Below, in pieces: positions 17,612-27,017 of a stretch of 64,000 bases of DNA; position 1 is the stretch's first letter; every line of letters begins with the position of its first letter. A model generated the notes under the pieces. The model did not search any database. It saw only the letters and a program-made list of their open reading frames with translations, and had not been told where the DNA came from. The DNA is taken from positions 1 to 64,000 of the forward strand of contig CACJWK010000008.1 in assembly GCA_902597095.1 (NCBI GenBank), written 5' to 3'. Source of the stretch: an uncultured Pseudohongiella sp. (GTDB lineage: Bacteria > Pseudomonadota > Gammaproteobacteria > Pseudomonadales > Pseudohongiellaceae). A program made the position numbers and the translations under genes.

Positions 17612-19027
17612 GTGCACTTGACGAGCACTTCGACCATGCGAGCGTATTCTCTGCGATCACGACTCATGTGGGTTTTCGGCATCCTGCTGTGCGTGTTTCT
17701 GGGTTTGACCGGAGTGGTGCTGGACCGGGCTTTTCGTTCCAGCGTTGAAGCCGGAGCGGCCGAGCAGCTTCAGGTCCAGATTTACCTGTTACTCTCTGCG
17801 GTCGATGAACGCGACGGCGAATTCTATTTTCTGGAAACGCTGCAGGAGCCCCGGTTTAATCAACTTGATTCAGGGCTCTATGGCTACATCAGCAGTGCCA
17901 GCACCGGGGAGTTATGGCGAAGTGATTCTGCCAGAGCTTTTGATCCGCCTGAGCTTGGGTTTTTGCGCGAGCGCATAGGCGTGGGGCAATCGCGTTTTCA
18001 AGTCATGCCGGGTGAGGCTGCAGTGTATTTTCGCCTCAGCTACGGAATTCTCTGGGAAGATGGCATCAGTGAGTTCAATTTTACTGTGCTGGAAAATGCA
18101 GATCCCTATTACTCAGAGATTAGAAATTTCCGCAGGGATCTCTGGTCTTGGCTCGGAGGGGTCGCTGTCCTGCTGCTTATGATCCAGACTTTACTGCTTC
18201 GATGGGGGCTGGCGCCTCTAAGTCGGATGGCCCTTGATCTTCGGGCGATCGAATTGGGTGAAAAGGACAAGCTTGAGGCGGAGTACCCGAGAGAGTTGCG
18301 GGGTGTCGCGGCGAATCTTAATCAACTGATAGAGAGCGAGCGAAAGCAGCAGAGCCGATATCGGACAACTCTCGGCGATCTTGCCCATAGCCTCAAAACG
18401 CCGTTAGCGGTCATGTCGGGAATTATTCCCTGGCTGAAAAGTGCTAAGGGTAAAAACACTTCGGAATTTCTCAGCCAGCTGCGCGCGGCAGATGAGCAAA
18501 TCGAGCGCATGAATCAGATTGTGACCTACCAGCTCCAGCGTGCCGTTCAGGCAGACAGCAGCCTGTCGATTGCGCGTCGCGTGAATGTGGCTGAGACGAC
18601 CGATCAGGTCATCGAAGCACTGCAGAAAGTTTATGCAGATAAACAGATGTTCGTGCACAGGGAAATTGACAAACACGCCCAGTTTATCGGTGACAAGCGA
18701 GATTTGATGGAGCTGTTGGGGAACGTGCTCGACAATGCCTACAAGTATGGCAGATCTGAATTGATCGTTCGGATTAAAAGAGAGGCAACGCTCACGGATG
18801 GCGTGATTATTCAGATAGAGGATGATGGTCGGGGCATACCCAATGAACAGGTTGCCTATGTGCTGCAGAGAGGCGCCAGGGCTGACACTCTGATGCAAGG
18901 TCAAGGCATCGGTTTAGCGGTGGTCGCTGATATTGTTGACAGCTATGGAGGCGATGTCAGCGTTACCACAAGTGTCTTGGGTGGAGCCAGTGTCATGTTG
19001 ACGTTGCCCGCACCTGCATCGCAATGA
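17612..19027 (+). CDS. PhoQ-like sensor histidine kinase
   Basis: Membrane sensor kinase paired with the upstream regulator. Two transmembrane segments (near residues 18-36 and 180-200) bracket a periplasmic domain of about 140 residues. The H-box DLAHSLKTPLAVMSG is of the PhoQ type. The N box (ELLGNVLDNAYKYG), D box (IEDDGRGIP) and G box (GQGIGLAVVADIV) are present. The start may be GTG at 17612 or ATG at 17636; the second begins MRAYSLRSRLMWVFG and looks more natural. The periplasmic domain is acidic only in patches, so the ligand cannot be inferred. Confidence 0.92.
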   Translation: MHLTSTSTMRAYSLRSRLMWVFGILLCVFLGLTGVVLDRAFRSSVEAGAAEQLQVQIYLLLSAVDERDGEFYFLETLQEPRFNQLDSGLYGYISSASTGELWRSDSARAFDPPELGFLRERIGVGQSRFQVMPGEAAVYFRLSYGILWEDGISEFNFTVLENADPYYSEIRNFRRDLWSWLGGVAVLLLMIQTLLLRWGLAPLSRMALDLRAIELGEKDKLEAEYPRELRGVAANLNQLIESERKQQSRYRTTLGDLAHSLKTPLAVMSGIIPWLKSAKGKNTSEFLSQLRAADEQIERMNQIVTYQLQRAVQADSSLSIARRVNVAETTDQVIEALQKVYADKQMFVHREIDKHAQFIGDKRDLMELLGNVLDNAYKYGRSELIVRIKREATLTDGVIIQIEDDGRGIPNEQVAYVLQRGARADTLMQGQGIGLAVVADIVDSYGGDVSVTTSVLGGASVMLTLPAPASQ

Positions 19028-19049
19028 CTAAAAGCGTTCAGCAGGAGTT

Positions 19050-19820
19050 TTATTCGCCGAATGTAAAGCCTGCGCCCACTGCGACGAGCGTCATGGTAAA
19101 GAGTGTCCATTTGAGCGTGCTCTGAGAACTGCGCACGGCGATTTTAACCATCAGGTAGGCGCCGGCCATGTTGCCGCCCGCGAGGATCAGCCCGGGTATC
19201 CATTCGATAAGGTCAAAGATCAGAAAGATTGCGACTGACACCAGAGTAAAAGCCAGCGTGCAAACCATTTTGAGTGCATTTGCCCGTACCAGGTCATAAC
19301 GGAGGCCGCCGGCAAGAACGGCGAGCAGGATAAACCCGACACCAGCCTGAACGAACCCGCCATATAAACCAGCTGCAAACAGCCCCCACCAGGCCCGGCG
19401 TTCCTCATTGGGAGAAAGAGTGGGGGTATTGGTGGGTGGGGCAATGATGCCCGGACGCAGCAGGATCAGCAGCGACATTCCTAACAGCGTAAGCAGCAGG
19501 AGTGGTTTCAGATAGAGATTCGGCATGAGCACCGTACCCAGAGCCCCCGCAGCACCTCCAGCGAGGGTTGGCGCCAGAATTGGGCTGACTGCCGGTCGAT
19601 CCAGCATCTGGTTTTGGTCAAAACCGGCGACTCCGACCAGGCACTGCATTAACACGGCGACGCGGTTGGTGGCATTGGCGACATCGGCGGGCAGCCCCAT
19701 GATCATCAACATGGGTAGGCTCAGATTTGAACCGCCGCCGGCCAGAGTATTGATTGCGCCTGCAATGAAACCCACCAGGCAAAGCGCGGAGATTTGAAAA
19801 ATTGTGAGGTCGATATCCAG
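19050..19820 (-). CDS. TauE/SafE family permease (probable anion exporter)
   Basis: Inner-membrane protein with about eight hydrophobic segments, family of sulfite/organosulfonate exporters. The motif GFIAGAINTLAGGGSNLSLPML near the start is the family hallmark. From the GTG at 19775 the protein would begin inside this first helix. In-frame codons upstream read DIDLTIFQISALCLV, which looks like the missing helix start, and the only possible initiators there are CTG at 19820 or ATT at 19802, with a stop at 19832. I therefore give the upper bound; the exact start is uncertain. It converges with the kinase gene. Confidence 0.85.
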   Translation of the reverse strand: MDIDLTIFQISALCLVGFIAGAINTLAGGGSNLSLPMLMIMGLPADVANATNRVAVLMQCLVGVAGFDQNQMLDRPAVSPILAPTLAGGAAGALGTVLMPNLYLKPLLLLTLLGMSLLILLRPGIIAPPTNTPTLSPNEERRAWWGLFAAGLYGGFVQAGVGFILLAVLAGGLRYDLVRANALKMVCTLAFTLVSVAIFLIFDLIEWIPGLILAGGNMAGAYLMVKIAVRSSQSTLKWTLFTMTLVAVGAGFTFGE

Positions 19821-20034
19821 AGTGGGGCTCTACAATGATCAGACGGCCCGGTGGCCGCCACTGGCTGGTTTGTTAGCGGATCAGCGCGGATTATACCTGA
19901 TGGCACTGCCAAAGCGGTGAGTATCGACTAAGTTTGAGTCACCCTCTGCGGGGATTGCAACTCGGGTTGGACTTCCGGCAAGCATGGGTTTTTGCGAATA
20001 TACTTTAAGGGTAAACGAGGAAAAAGGGCAAAAT

Positions 20035-21189
20035 TTGAAACAGATTCCTGACTTTCTTGTGGTGGGCGCGGGTATTAACGGGCTGCTGGTGTCTCGCAAT
20101 CTTTTGGCGCTTGGCGCCTCGGTCATGCTTATTGATCAGGGGGAGGTAGCCCGCGAGTCCTCCTGGGCGGGAGGCGGGATTGTGTCACCGCTGTATCCCT
20201 GGCGGTATTCACTGGCAGTGACTGCGCTGGCCAGCTGGGCTCAGGAATATTATCCGCAGCTAGTGCGTCAGTTGCTCGCTGAAACCGGTGTCGATGCCGA
20301 ATTTGAGAGGTGTGGACTGCTCATGCTTGATGCGCCTGATCAGTCAGACGCCGTGTCTTGGTCGGTATCCGAAGGCAAGACAATGGAAGTCTGGGGAGCC
20401 GGCCGAATCTATGAAGCAGAGCAAAATCTGGCGGCGGGCTTTGGCAAGGGTTTGTGGATGCCGCACCTAGGTCATGTGCGCAATCCTCGGTTATGCAAGG
20501 CCCTGATTGCTAGTCTCAAACAGTCACCGTCATTTGTGCTGCAGACCCACATGCGCGTTGCCGGATTCGAGCAGACAGACAACAGGATCGTTGCAGCGTA
20601 TACAAAGGCAGCTGGTTCTAAAGAGAGTCAGAGTGTGCAGGCGGGGGCTTTTGTCCTGACTGCGGGCGCCTGGACCCAACAATTGCTGGGTTCTCTGAAA
20701 TTTGAATCCGGCGTGGCGCCGGTGAAGGGACAAATGCTGCAGTATCGATTAGCTGAACCATTGATTGATTCGCTGGTGCTCCACAAGGGAAAGTATCTGA
20801 TACCCCGCAGAGATGGACATCTGCTGGTGGGTAGCACCTTGGAATACGCCGATTTTGACAAATCATTGACAAAAGAAGGCAGGAAAATACTGCAAGACGC
20901 TGCTGTAGGTATGCTGCCTGGTCTAGCACGATATAAGCCGGTTCGGCAATGGTCAGGTTTGAGGCCCGGGAGGGCAGGTGGCCTGCCGGTGATCGGCTTG
21001 GTAGAGCCACATGAAAATCTGTTCGTGAATGCTGGCCAATTCCGGAATGGGCTGGTGCTGGCGCCGGCTTCTGCACGCCTGCTGTCTGAACTGATTATGA
21101 ATCAGCGGCCTTTTATCGATCCGCAGCCTTACCGCCCCGGAACGGACCCGAGAGGATCATTGAAGGCTATTGAAGCCCAGGCTTCTTGA
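20035..21189 (+). CDS. thiO: Glycine oxidase ThiO-like FAD-dependent oxidoreductase
   Basis: Flavoenzyme of the DAO family. ThiO oxidises glycine to iminoglycine for the thiazole of thiamine. The N-terminal dinucleotide fold is FLVVGAGINGLLVSRNL, then ESSWAGGGIVSPLYPWRY (ThiO signature), and the C-terminal FAD segment RPGRAGGLPVIG...NAGQFRNGLVLAPASARLL. A TTG at 20035 after GAGGAAAAAGGG is preferred; an ATG at 19984 would add 17 residues not seen in relatives. In Pseudomonas thiO lies convergent with pilR, and a decayed pilR tail overlaps this gene's end. Other thi genes are absent here. Confidence 0.87.
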   Translation: MKQIPDFLVVGAGINGLLVSRNLLALGASVMLIDQGEVARESSWAGGGIVSPLYPWRYSLAVTALASWAQEYYPQLVRQLLAETGVDAEFERCGLLMLDAPDQSDAVSWSVSEGKTMEVWGAGRIYEAEQNLAAGFGKGLWMPHLGHVRNPRLCKALIASLKQSPSFVLQTHMRVAGFEQTDNRIVAAYTKAAGSKESQSVQAGAFVLTAGAWTQQLLGSLKFESGVAPVKGQMLQYRLAEPLIDSLVLHKGKYLIPRRDGHLLVGSTLEYADFDKSLTKEGRKILQDAAVGMLPGLARYKPVRQWSGLRPGRAGGLPVIGLVEPHENLFVNAGQFRNGLVLAPASARLLSELIMNQRPFIDPQPYRPGTDPRGSLKAIEAQAS

Positions 21190-21355
21190 GTCGGTGTCGT
21201 AAGGACATGCCCAACTTTCTTGTCTCGGCGCTTTTATTCCAGCTAGTTTCCTCAAGCACTTGCTGAATCGCTTCGATTTTAATCGTCTGTGAATTTTTAG
21301 AGAGCGAGAAATTTTCCTCGGTGTCGGCCGCTCCCTGTCCTAATGGTATTCCGTT
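21167..21355 (-). pseudogene. Remnant of PilR-like NtrC-family response regulator (Fis-type HTH tail only)
   Basis: Reading the minus strand from 21355 to a TAG at 21167 gives 62 codons ending with IQQVLEETSWNKSAETRKLG followed by MSLRHRLKKPGLQ. This is the C-terminal Fis-type helix-turn-helix of NtrC/PilR regulators (compare the family pattern LEET.WN...AA..LG...R..RYRLKKLG), with about two residues missing before RLKK. A TGA closes the frame at 21356-21358, and no receiver or AAA+ domain is seen upstream. The end overlaps the thiO 3' end by 23 bases, the same convergent pilR/thiO arrangement known in Pseudomonas. It lacks a plausible start and is best read as a decayed pilR. Confidence 0.72.
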
Positions 21356-21572
21356 TCAGACAATATCTTGGTTTCGTGAGTGGCGTTGTGGGTTAGTTTT
21401 TGTCTGGTTTGTGGAAATGTGAAACTGATGCCTAGGATTTGTCGTACAATACCCGGCTTCGTTGAGTACTGCCCGGTTAGCCCGGTAACAGGTATCGACT
21501 CCCATTGTTACGAGTCAGTGAATTACTCGAACATTCCGACATAACAGGAAAGTGACTCTATTCAGGCAACCC

Positions 21573-23213
21573 ATGTCAGAAAAGTTAAATATAGTCATGG
21601 CCCAATTGAATTTGCTGGTTGGGGACATCGACGGTAATACTGAACGCATCATCAGCGCTGCCAAGCGAGCTGAAGCCGAATTTGCGGCTGACGTCGTGGT
21701 ATTCCCGGAGCTGGCGTTGACCGGGTATCCACCAGAGGATTTGCTGCTGCGACCCAGCCTTAAACCCAGAGTCGAAAAGGCGCTGCGGCGGATTCTTGAG
21801 CAGAGAATCGATCCGATTCTGGTTATTGGCTTTCCGAAGAGCACTGGCGAGGCAGTCTACAATTCGCTGTTGCTTGCTCGGCAAGGTGAGATTGTGGCTG
21901 AGTACTGGAAGCAGTGCCTGCCGAACTATCAGGTTTTTGATGAGCGGAGGTATTTTGCTGCAGGTGATCGCGCCTGTACGCTTAATCTGAAAGGCACGAG
22001 GATTGCTTTTACTATTTGCGAGGATCTCTGGGAAGCTGAGCCTGCTCGTCAGGCTAAAGATGCTGGCGCACAGATGTTAGTCAACATCAATGCGTCGCCT
22101 TTCCACACCGCGAAGCTTGAGGAAAGACAAGCGCTGGTCTGCAGGCGCAGCATGGAAGGAGGTTTCCCGGTTGTGTATGTTAATTTACTCGGCGGCCAGG
22201 ATGAACTCGTCTTTGACGGAGGATCTATGGCTGCCAGCGAGGGTCAATTGGCCTGCCAGGTGCCACAATTCGTCGAAGGTTTGTTCTCACTTGAAGTTCA
22301 AGTCGACACCGGCGGGGCGTGCCGGATCACCCCACAACAGTTTTCGGCAAGCCTCAGTCTCGAAGCTCAGGTCTATGAGACGCTTGTTCTGGGATTGCGG
22401 GATTACGTAACCAAGAACCGATTTTCCGGAGTGGTTTTGGGGCTGTCCGGTGGGATCGACTCAGCCCTGAGCCTGGCTATTGCGGTGGACGCACTGGGTG
22501 CAGCCCGTGTCGAAGCCGTCATGATGCCCTTTGCTTACACTTCACAACTCAGCCTCGATTGTGCCGAACGTCAGACCAGAACCCTTGGCGTTGAGTATCA
22601 GGTAATTGCTATTAATGAAATTTACGCAAGTTTTCTCGATGCGCTGGAGCAGGAATTTCAGGGTCTGTCAGTTGACATCACAGAGCAGAATATACAGGCG
22701 CGCGCGCGCGGTGTACTGCTGATGGCAATTTCGAATAAGAAGGGCTTGCTGGTATTGACGACAGGCAACAAGAGCGAAATTGCTGTCGGGTACTCTACTC
22801 TCTACGGGGACATGGCAGGTGGCTTTGATGTCTTGAAAGATGTTTCAAAAACATTGGTTTATAAACTGGCCCGGTACAGAAACGCGCAGCAAGCCGATTG
22901 CGAAGCTATTCCCCTTGAGGTGATCGAGAGGCCGCCATCAGCAGAACTCGCACCCGGGCAGCTGGACCAAGACAGTCTGCCGGATTACCACACGCTGGAT
23001 GCGATTCTCGAACTGTACGTCGAGCAGGATTTGAGCTTCGAGTCGATTGTGGAGAAAGGATTTCTCGAGGCGGATGTAAAGCGGGTGTTGCGGCTGGTTG
23101 ACCTGAACGAGTACAAGCGCCGACAGGGGCCGATCGGGGTGAGACTGACTCAGCGTGGGTTTGGTCGCGACAGGCGTTACCCGATCACCAATGGGTGGTC
23201 GCTTGGTGAGTAA
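21573..23213 (+). CDS. nadE: Glutamine-dependent NAD+ synthetase
   Basis: Converts nicotinic acid adenine dinucleotide to NAD+ using glutamine or ammonia. The N-terminal nitrilase-type glutaminase has the Glu (FPELALTGYPPEDLL), Lys (YWKQCLPNYQVFDERRYF) and Cys (ICEDLWE) triad. The C-terminal synthetase has the PP-loop LGLSGGIDSAL and TTGNKSE. The ATG at 21573 gives 546 residues with AGG upstream; a GTG at 21552 is in frame. The 3' end overlaps a decayed DUF3106 gene on the other strand. Confidence 0.95.
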   Translation: MSEKLNIVMAQLNLLVGDIDGNTERIISAAKRAEAEFAADVVVFPELALTGYPPEDLLLRPSLKPRVEKALRRILEQRIDPILVIGFPKSTGEAVYNSLLLARQGEIVAEYWKQCLPNYQVFDERRYFAAGDRACTLNLKGTRIAFTICEDLWEAEPARQAKDAGAQMLVNINASPFHTAKLEERQALVCRRSMEGGFPVVYVNLLGGQDELVFDGGSMAASEGQLACQVPQFVEGLFSLEVQVDTGGACRITPQQFSASLSLEAQVYETLVLGLRDYVTKNRFSGVVLGLSGGIDSALSLAIAVDALGAARVEAVMMPFAYTSQLSLDCAERQTRTLGVEYQVIAINEIYASFLDALEQEFQGLSVDITEQNIQARARGVLLMAISNKKGLLVLTTGNKSEIAVGYSTLYGDMAGGFDVLKDVSKTLVYKLARYRNAQQADCEAIPLEVIERPPSAELAPGQLDQDSLPDYHTLDAILELYVEQDLSFESIVEKGFLEADVKRVLRLVDLNEYKRRQGPIGVRLTQRGFGRDRRYPITNGWSLGE

Positions 23214-23649
23214 CTGCCGGTAAACGCCGAATAGCGTCTAATTCCGAATCGGAGGATTGGGATTGACGCATGATCTGAATCACCCGGCGTTGTGATTGCC
23301 GGATGGTGCGTTCCGCTTCCCGCTGAATCCTCTGTTCCTGTTGGAGCTGGTTGATCTGGCGACTGCAGCGCTCCTGGAGTTCTCGGCGGCGGGCTTCAGG
23401 CAGGTTTTGGAATCTGCGCTGAATATTTCTCAATCATGTCTGCTGCTCAGCGCTTAGGGCGTTAAACAAGCGGAAACGCTGGTTGATCAGCTGGCGCTCC
23501 TGGCGGGTCAGATTCTGGAAGCGCCGCTGTTGATTGGCGGCTTCCCGGCGCTGCTCTTGCGCCATACGCCCCCATTGCGCAATCGCTGTTGCCGCTCGGC
23601 GCTCAGAAGAAATGCCAGAACAGGCACGGGTCGAAGAAGTTTGCACCAT
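23185..23649 (-). pseudogene. Decayed DUF3106 family gene (premature stop, 5' frameshift)
   Basis: Minus-strand sequence rich in Arg, Gln and Glu with the DUF3106 repeat pattern: QQRRFQNLTRQERQLINQRF, RLFNALSAEQQ, then after an in-frame TGA (23434-23436) LRNIQRRFQNLPEARRRELQ. Repeats continue across the stop in one frame, so the stop is internal. The first 20 codons from the ATG at 23649 do not look like a signal peptide, while the +1 frame there reads KLLRPVPVLAFLLSAERQQ, as expected for the exported family, so a frameshift near 23590 is also likely. The ATG overlaps the preceding stop (TAATG). It runs into the nadE 3' end. Confidence 0.72.
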
Positions 23650-23828
23650 TACTGATTACCCTTTTGGGTGTCATCCACCGCGTCTGAGCTGGCTGCGCTG
23701 TCAAGCTGCGTGGCCCGATCGAGGAATTCTGAGAATTCGGTTCCCAACACGCTCTCCGGCGCGACAAATTCGCCGGCATCTGTTTGAAATGAGCCCAGGA
23801 ACTCCAGCAATTCAATGTCGGGGCTCAT
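23649..23828 (-). CDS. Small hypothetical protein upstream of DUF3106
   Basis: A 59-residue acidic protein (MSPDIELLEFLGSFQTDAGE...). The ATG at 23828 is chosen because AGGAGG lies eight bases upstream, although the frame stays open further left. The pattern LELLEFLG..ET.DGE resembles the short proteins encoded ahead of DUF3106 genes in other gammaproteobacteria, as I recall. Its stop overlaps the start of the decayed DUF3106 gene by one base. With its partner broken it may itself be non-functional. No signal peptide. The stretch 23829-24090 upstream has only short broken frames, perhaps remains of another gene of this locus. Confidence 0.55.
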   Translation of the reverse strand: MSPDIELLEFLGSFQTDAGEFVAPESVLGTEFSEFLDRATQLDSAASSDAVDDTQKGNQ

Positions 23829-24090
23829 CAGTGCGTCCTCCTGGTTGCCCGCAGCAAACTGGGCCATGCGGAAGGCGCGGTTCTGCGCCGATTGCATTAA
23901 CTGGTTCGATCTGGCTGTGTCAGTCTGGTCGCGGCTCCGGAAGGTATTGGTCGAAGCGAAGTCGTCGACAAACACTTTTAAAGCACCGGCAATTGGTTTG
24001 TCGTCTTAGACTCTCCCGAGATGAGGCTTTCTCTGGAAAACGCTCAAGTATGCGAGGGGTTAACTTGTCAGGCATAAGAATGCGATCGTT

Positions 24091-25089
24091 TCAGTTTAGC
24101 AGCCCGAAGGTGATGATGCTCAGAAATGATCGCCCGCTTGATTGCTGATTTCGCTGGGAATTGATGATTTGCTGGCTGCCTGAGGTCCCCGGACGCTGGG
24201 TCGGGGCAAGTGGAGGATCTCCGCGGTTGTCTCCAAGCAATCCGAAACTGACCGTATAGAGCAGTGACGGGTCGGTAATTTCCGTCCTGACCCGAAAATC
24301 ACCTTCGTCATCAACAGAAATATGGTCTGGATAGTTCTCTTTCAGCAGTGCCAGAGAGGTGTCTGCCAGTTCATTCAGTCCCAGTCTGAGGTAGGATTCC
24401 ACCATTATGGCCACGCCGTCGGCCACTGCTGGCGTGCCCTGGAAGTTTTCAACGACATATTGACCTCGTCGCAATGCTGCAATGTACGCCCGGCGATCTA
24501 GATAGTAGTTGGCCACGTGTATCTCATAGGCTGCCAGGTTGTTTCGAAGAAAAACCATCCGGGCTCGAGCGTCTGCAGCGTAGTCGCTGTCCGGATAGAG
24601 CGCCAGCAATTGAGAAAAGTCGTTGAACGATTCCTGAGCCAGACCCGGATCACGTTTGGTGTAATCTACAGGAATCAGGCGGCTCAGAATGCCGCTGCGA
24701 TCGTTGAAGGACGCCAGTCCTTTCATGTAATAGGCGTAGTCGATGTTCTCATTCTCAGGATGCAGTCTGATAAAGCGATCCGCCGCGGCACGGGCAGCCT
24801 CCTCGTCGCCGTTGCTGAAATAGGCATAAACAATCTCAATCTGCGCTTGCGCTGCGAAGCGGCCAAAAGGAAAGCGCGACTCAAGAGCCTGGTAGGTGGA
24901 AATTGCACCCGAATAGTTCCGGCTTTCCAGCTGTTCCAGTGCCCTTCGGTAGAATTGCTCCTCTGTGGTCAGGCCAGAGAATTCGTCGGCTTCATCTCGG
25001 TCGAACAGTCCGCACCCGCCGAGGAGCAGCAAAAGGACGGCAACATGCAGAAACCTGGTCGAAGTTGGCTGTGTCATGAATGGCTGCAT
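24091..25089 (-). CDS. bamD: Outer membrane protein assembly factor BamD
   Basis: Lipoprotein component of the BAM complex that inserts beta-barrel proteins. The signal peptide ends LLLLGGC (Cys26), followed by TPR repeats ([49 protein letters not shown] is diagnostic). At 332 residues it is some 70-80 longer than typical BamD because of a C-terminal tail rich in Gln, Ser and Thr from about residue 260. It is divergent from rluD exactly as in E. coli and Pseudomonas. Either Met1 or Met5 may be the start; neither has a strong ribosome-binding site. Confidence 0.95.
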   Translation of the reverse strand: MQPFMTQPTSTRFLHVAVLLLLLGGCGLFDRDEADEFSGLTTEEQFYRRALEQLESRNYSGAISTYQALESRFPFGRFAAQAQIEIVYAYFSNGDEEAARAAADRFIRLHPENENIDYAYYMKGLASFNDRSGILSRLIPVDYTKRDPGLAQESFNDFSQLLALYPDSDYAADARARMVFLRNNLAAYEIHVANYYLDRRAYIAALRRGQYVVENFQGTPAVADGVAIMVESYLRLGLNELADTSLALLKENYPDHISVDDEGDFRVRTEITDPSLLYTVSFGLLGDNRGDPPLAPTQRPGTSGSQQIINSQRNQQSSGRSFLSIITFGLLN

Positions 25090-25221
25090 TTCCGCTTAGG
25101 GTGATCCTTGCCCCGGTATTTAACCACACGGTGAGCCTGAAACCCACTAACAGGGCAATGAACTGCGCGGTGAATCGTCCCAGATGAGTGTTTAGATGGC
25201 TTGGAGTATCATACGCGCGTG

Positions 25222-26199
25222 ATGGTGCCGGAACATGAAAAAGTATCGATCTCGCTGAAGGCTCAGGTGACTGATGAACAGGCGGGGCTCCGAATAGACC
25301 AGGTGGCCGCCCGCTTGTTTCCCGAATATTCCCGAGCGAGGCTGCAGGCCTGGATGAAAACAGGCGAGCTGACTGTGAATGGTCAGCGCTGTAAACCGAG
25401 AGAATCGGCGCTCGCCGGCTCTTGGCTGGTCCTTGACGCAACGCTACGATCGGCTGAGTCCTGGGCCGCCGAGGAAATGCCTCTCAATATCGTCTACGAA
25501 GATGAAGAGCTGCTGGTCCTTGATAAAAAGGCTGAACTTGTCGTGCATCCGGCAGCGGGTCATCATCAGGGTACTTTGGTTAATGGTCTGCTGCACTATT
25601 GCCCCACCCTTGAATCTCTTCCCCGTGCAGGGATTGTCCATCGACTTGATAAAGATACGACCGGGTTGATGGTTGTTGCGAAAAATCTGAAGAGTCATCA
25701 TGCCCTTGTTAAGCAGCTGCAGTCACGGTCGGTTTCCAGGCAGTATGAGGCAGTGGTTCAGGGAGTTATGACTGCAGGAGGGACTGTTTCAGCGCCCCTG
25801 GCCCGTCATCCGGTGCATCGCATCAAGCGAGCCGTTTCCGTGGATGGTCAGCAAGCCATTACCCATTATCGAGTAGTTCAGCGCTATGCTGCTCATACCC
25901 ACATTCGTGTGAACCTGGAAACCGGTCGTACTCATCAGATAAGGGTCCATATGGCACATTTAAAGCATCCTATCGTAGGTGATCCGCTCTATGGAGGGCG
26001 CTATCGGGTTCCGCCAAATTGCGGAGAGGAGCTGGCAGGTGCGCTGGAGACATTTAAGCGCCAGGCCCTGCATGCGTCTGAACTGAAGCTCTTACATCCT
26101 ACAACAAAGTTGGAGTGCAGGTGGGAAGCCCGATTGCCGGATGACTTCATGGGCTTGCTGAGTCTTTTGCACCAGGATGCCGGAGAGGGGTCGGCTTGA
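25222..26199 (+). CDS. rluD: 23S rRNA pseudouridine synthase RluD
   Basis: Makes pseudouridines 1911, 1915 and 1917 in helix 69 of 23S rRNA. An N-terminal S4 domain (GLRIDQVAARLFPEYSRARLQAWMKTGELTVNG) is followed by the RluA-type catalytic domain with RLDKDTTG at residues 141-148 (catalytic Asp143). The ATG at 25222 gives 325 residues, the family length; the frame is open upstream to a TTG at 25201. Its stop overlaps the TTG start of the next gene (TTGA), so translation of pgeF is probably coupled. Confidence 0.95.
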   Translation: MVPEHEKVSISLKAQVTDEQAGLRIDQVAARLFPEYSRARLQAWMKTGELTVNGQRCKPRESALAGSWLVLDATLRSAESWAAEEMPLNIVYEDEELLVLDKKAELVVHPAAGHHQGTLVNGLLHYCPTLESLPRAGIVHRLDKDTTGLMVVAKNLKSHHALVKQLQSRSVSRQYEAVVQGVMTAGGTVSAPLARHPVHRIKRAVSVDGQQAITHYRVVQRYAAHTHIRVNLETGRTHQIRVHMAHLKHPIVGDPLYGGRYRVPPNCGEELAGALETFKRQALHASELKLLHPTTKLECRWEARLPDDFMGLLSLLHQDAGEGSA

Positions 26200-26945
26200 G
26201 CGATATGCCCTTGATCTGTCCTGACTGGGAGGTGCCTGACACGGTGTCGGCGTTCGTTACGACCCGCGCTGGTGGCGTCAGCCAGTCAGCGTTTAACTCG
26301 TTCAATCTGGCAGATCATGTCGGTGATACTTCGGACGCGGTGGCAACGAATCGGCGTCGGCTACGGGCCATTCTCCCCGGAATCCGAGGTTGGCAATGGC
26401 TCAAGCAGGTGCACGGTGCCCGAGTGGTTGTCGTGCAGGAGGAAACTACTTCTGCAAAGGCGGATGCAGTCATTACTCGAGAAGCAGGTTTGGCGCTCAG
26501 TATACTGACCGCGGATTGTCTACCTTTGTTGCTGGCCGCCGAGGATGGCAGTGAAATCGCTGCTTTGCACTGCGGTTGGCGTGGGTTGGCGGCGGGCATT
26601 ATTGAAAACACGATTCAGGCGATGCAGACGCCGCCGGAGTCAATTCTTGCCTGGATGGGTCCGGCTATAGGCCCTTGCCATTTCGAAGTTGGGCGGGATG
26701 TGCATGCTGCGCTGAGTGCAATTCTCGCTGACGATGCGCTGGCAAGCGCTTTCACGCCAGCGGTCGGTGAAAAGTTCATGGCAGATCTGTATGAGGTCGC
26801 GACAGCCCTGCTCCGGCAGCAGGGCGTTCAGAGAATAAGTGGCGGTGGATTCTGCACTTCTTGCGATCAGCGACGCTTCTTCTCCTACAGGGTTTCGCCA
26901 GTCTGCGGTCGGAATGCGACGACCATCTGTATCCGATCGGCGTGA
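26196..26945 (+). CDS. pgeF: Purine nucleoside phosphorylase / peptidoglycan editing factor YfiH-PgeF
   Basis: Multicopper-oxidase-like (laccase domain) protein family, shown in E. coli to edit misincorporated serine from UDP-MurNAc precursors and elsewhere to act on purine nucleosides. Conserved His/Cys positions are in TADCLPLLLA, LHCGWRGLAAGII and GPAIGPCHFEVG. The start is TTG at 26196 behind GGAGAGGGG; an ATG lies three codons further on. It is sandwiched between rluD and clpB as in E. coli. 249 residues, the usual size. Confidence 0.93.
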   Translation: MSDMPLICPDWEVPDTVSAFVTTRAGGVSQSAFNSFNLADHVGDTSDAVATNRRRLRAILPGIRGWQWLKQVHGARVVVVQEETTSAKADAVITREAGLALSILTADCLPLLLAAEDGSEIAALHCGWRGLAAGIIENTIQAMQTPPESILAWMGPAIGPCHFEVGRDVHAALSAILADDALASAFTPAVGEKFMADLYEVATALLRQQGVQRISGGGFCTSCDQRRFFSYRVSPVCGRNATTICIRSA

Positions 26946-27017
26946 CGGACTGAGCCTCTAGGCCGTGCTCCCGAATTGAACAGGCGTTCCGTCGGTTGGC
27001 GCCTGTACAGATTCAAT

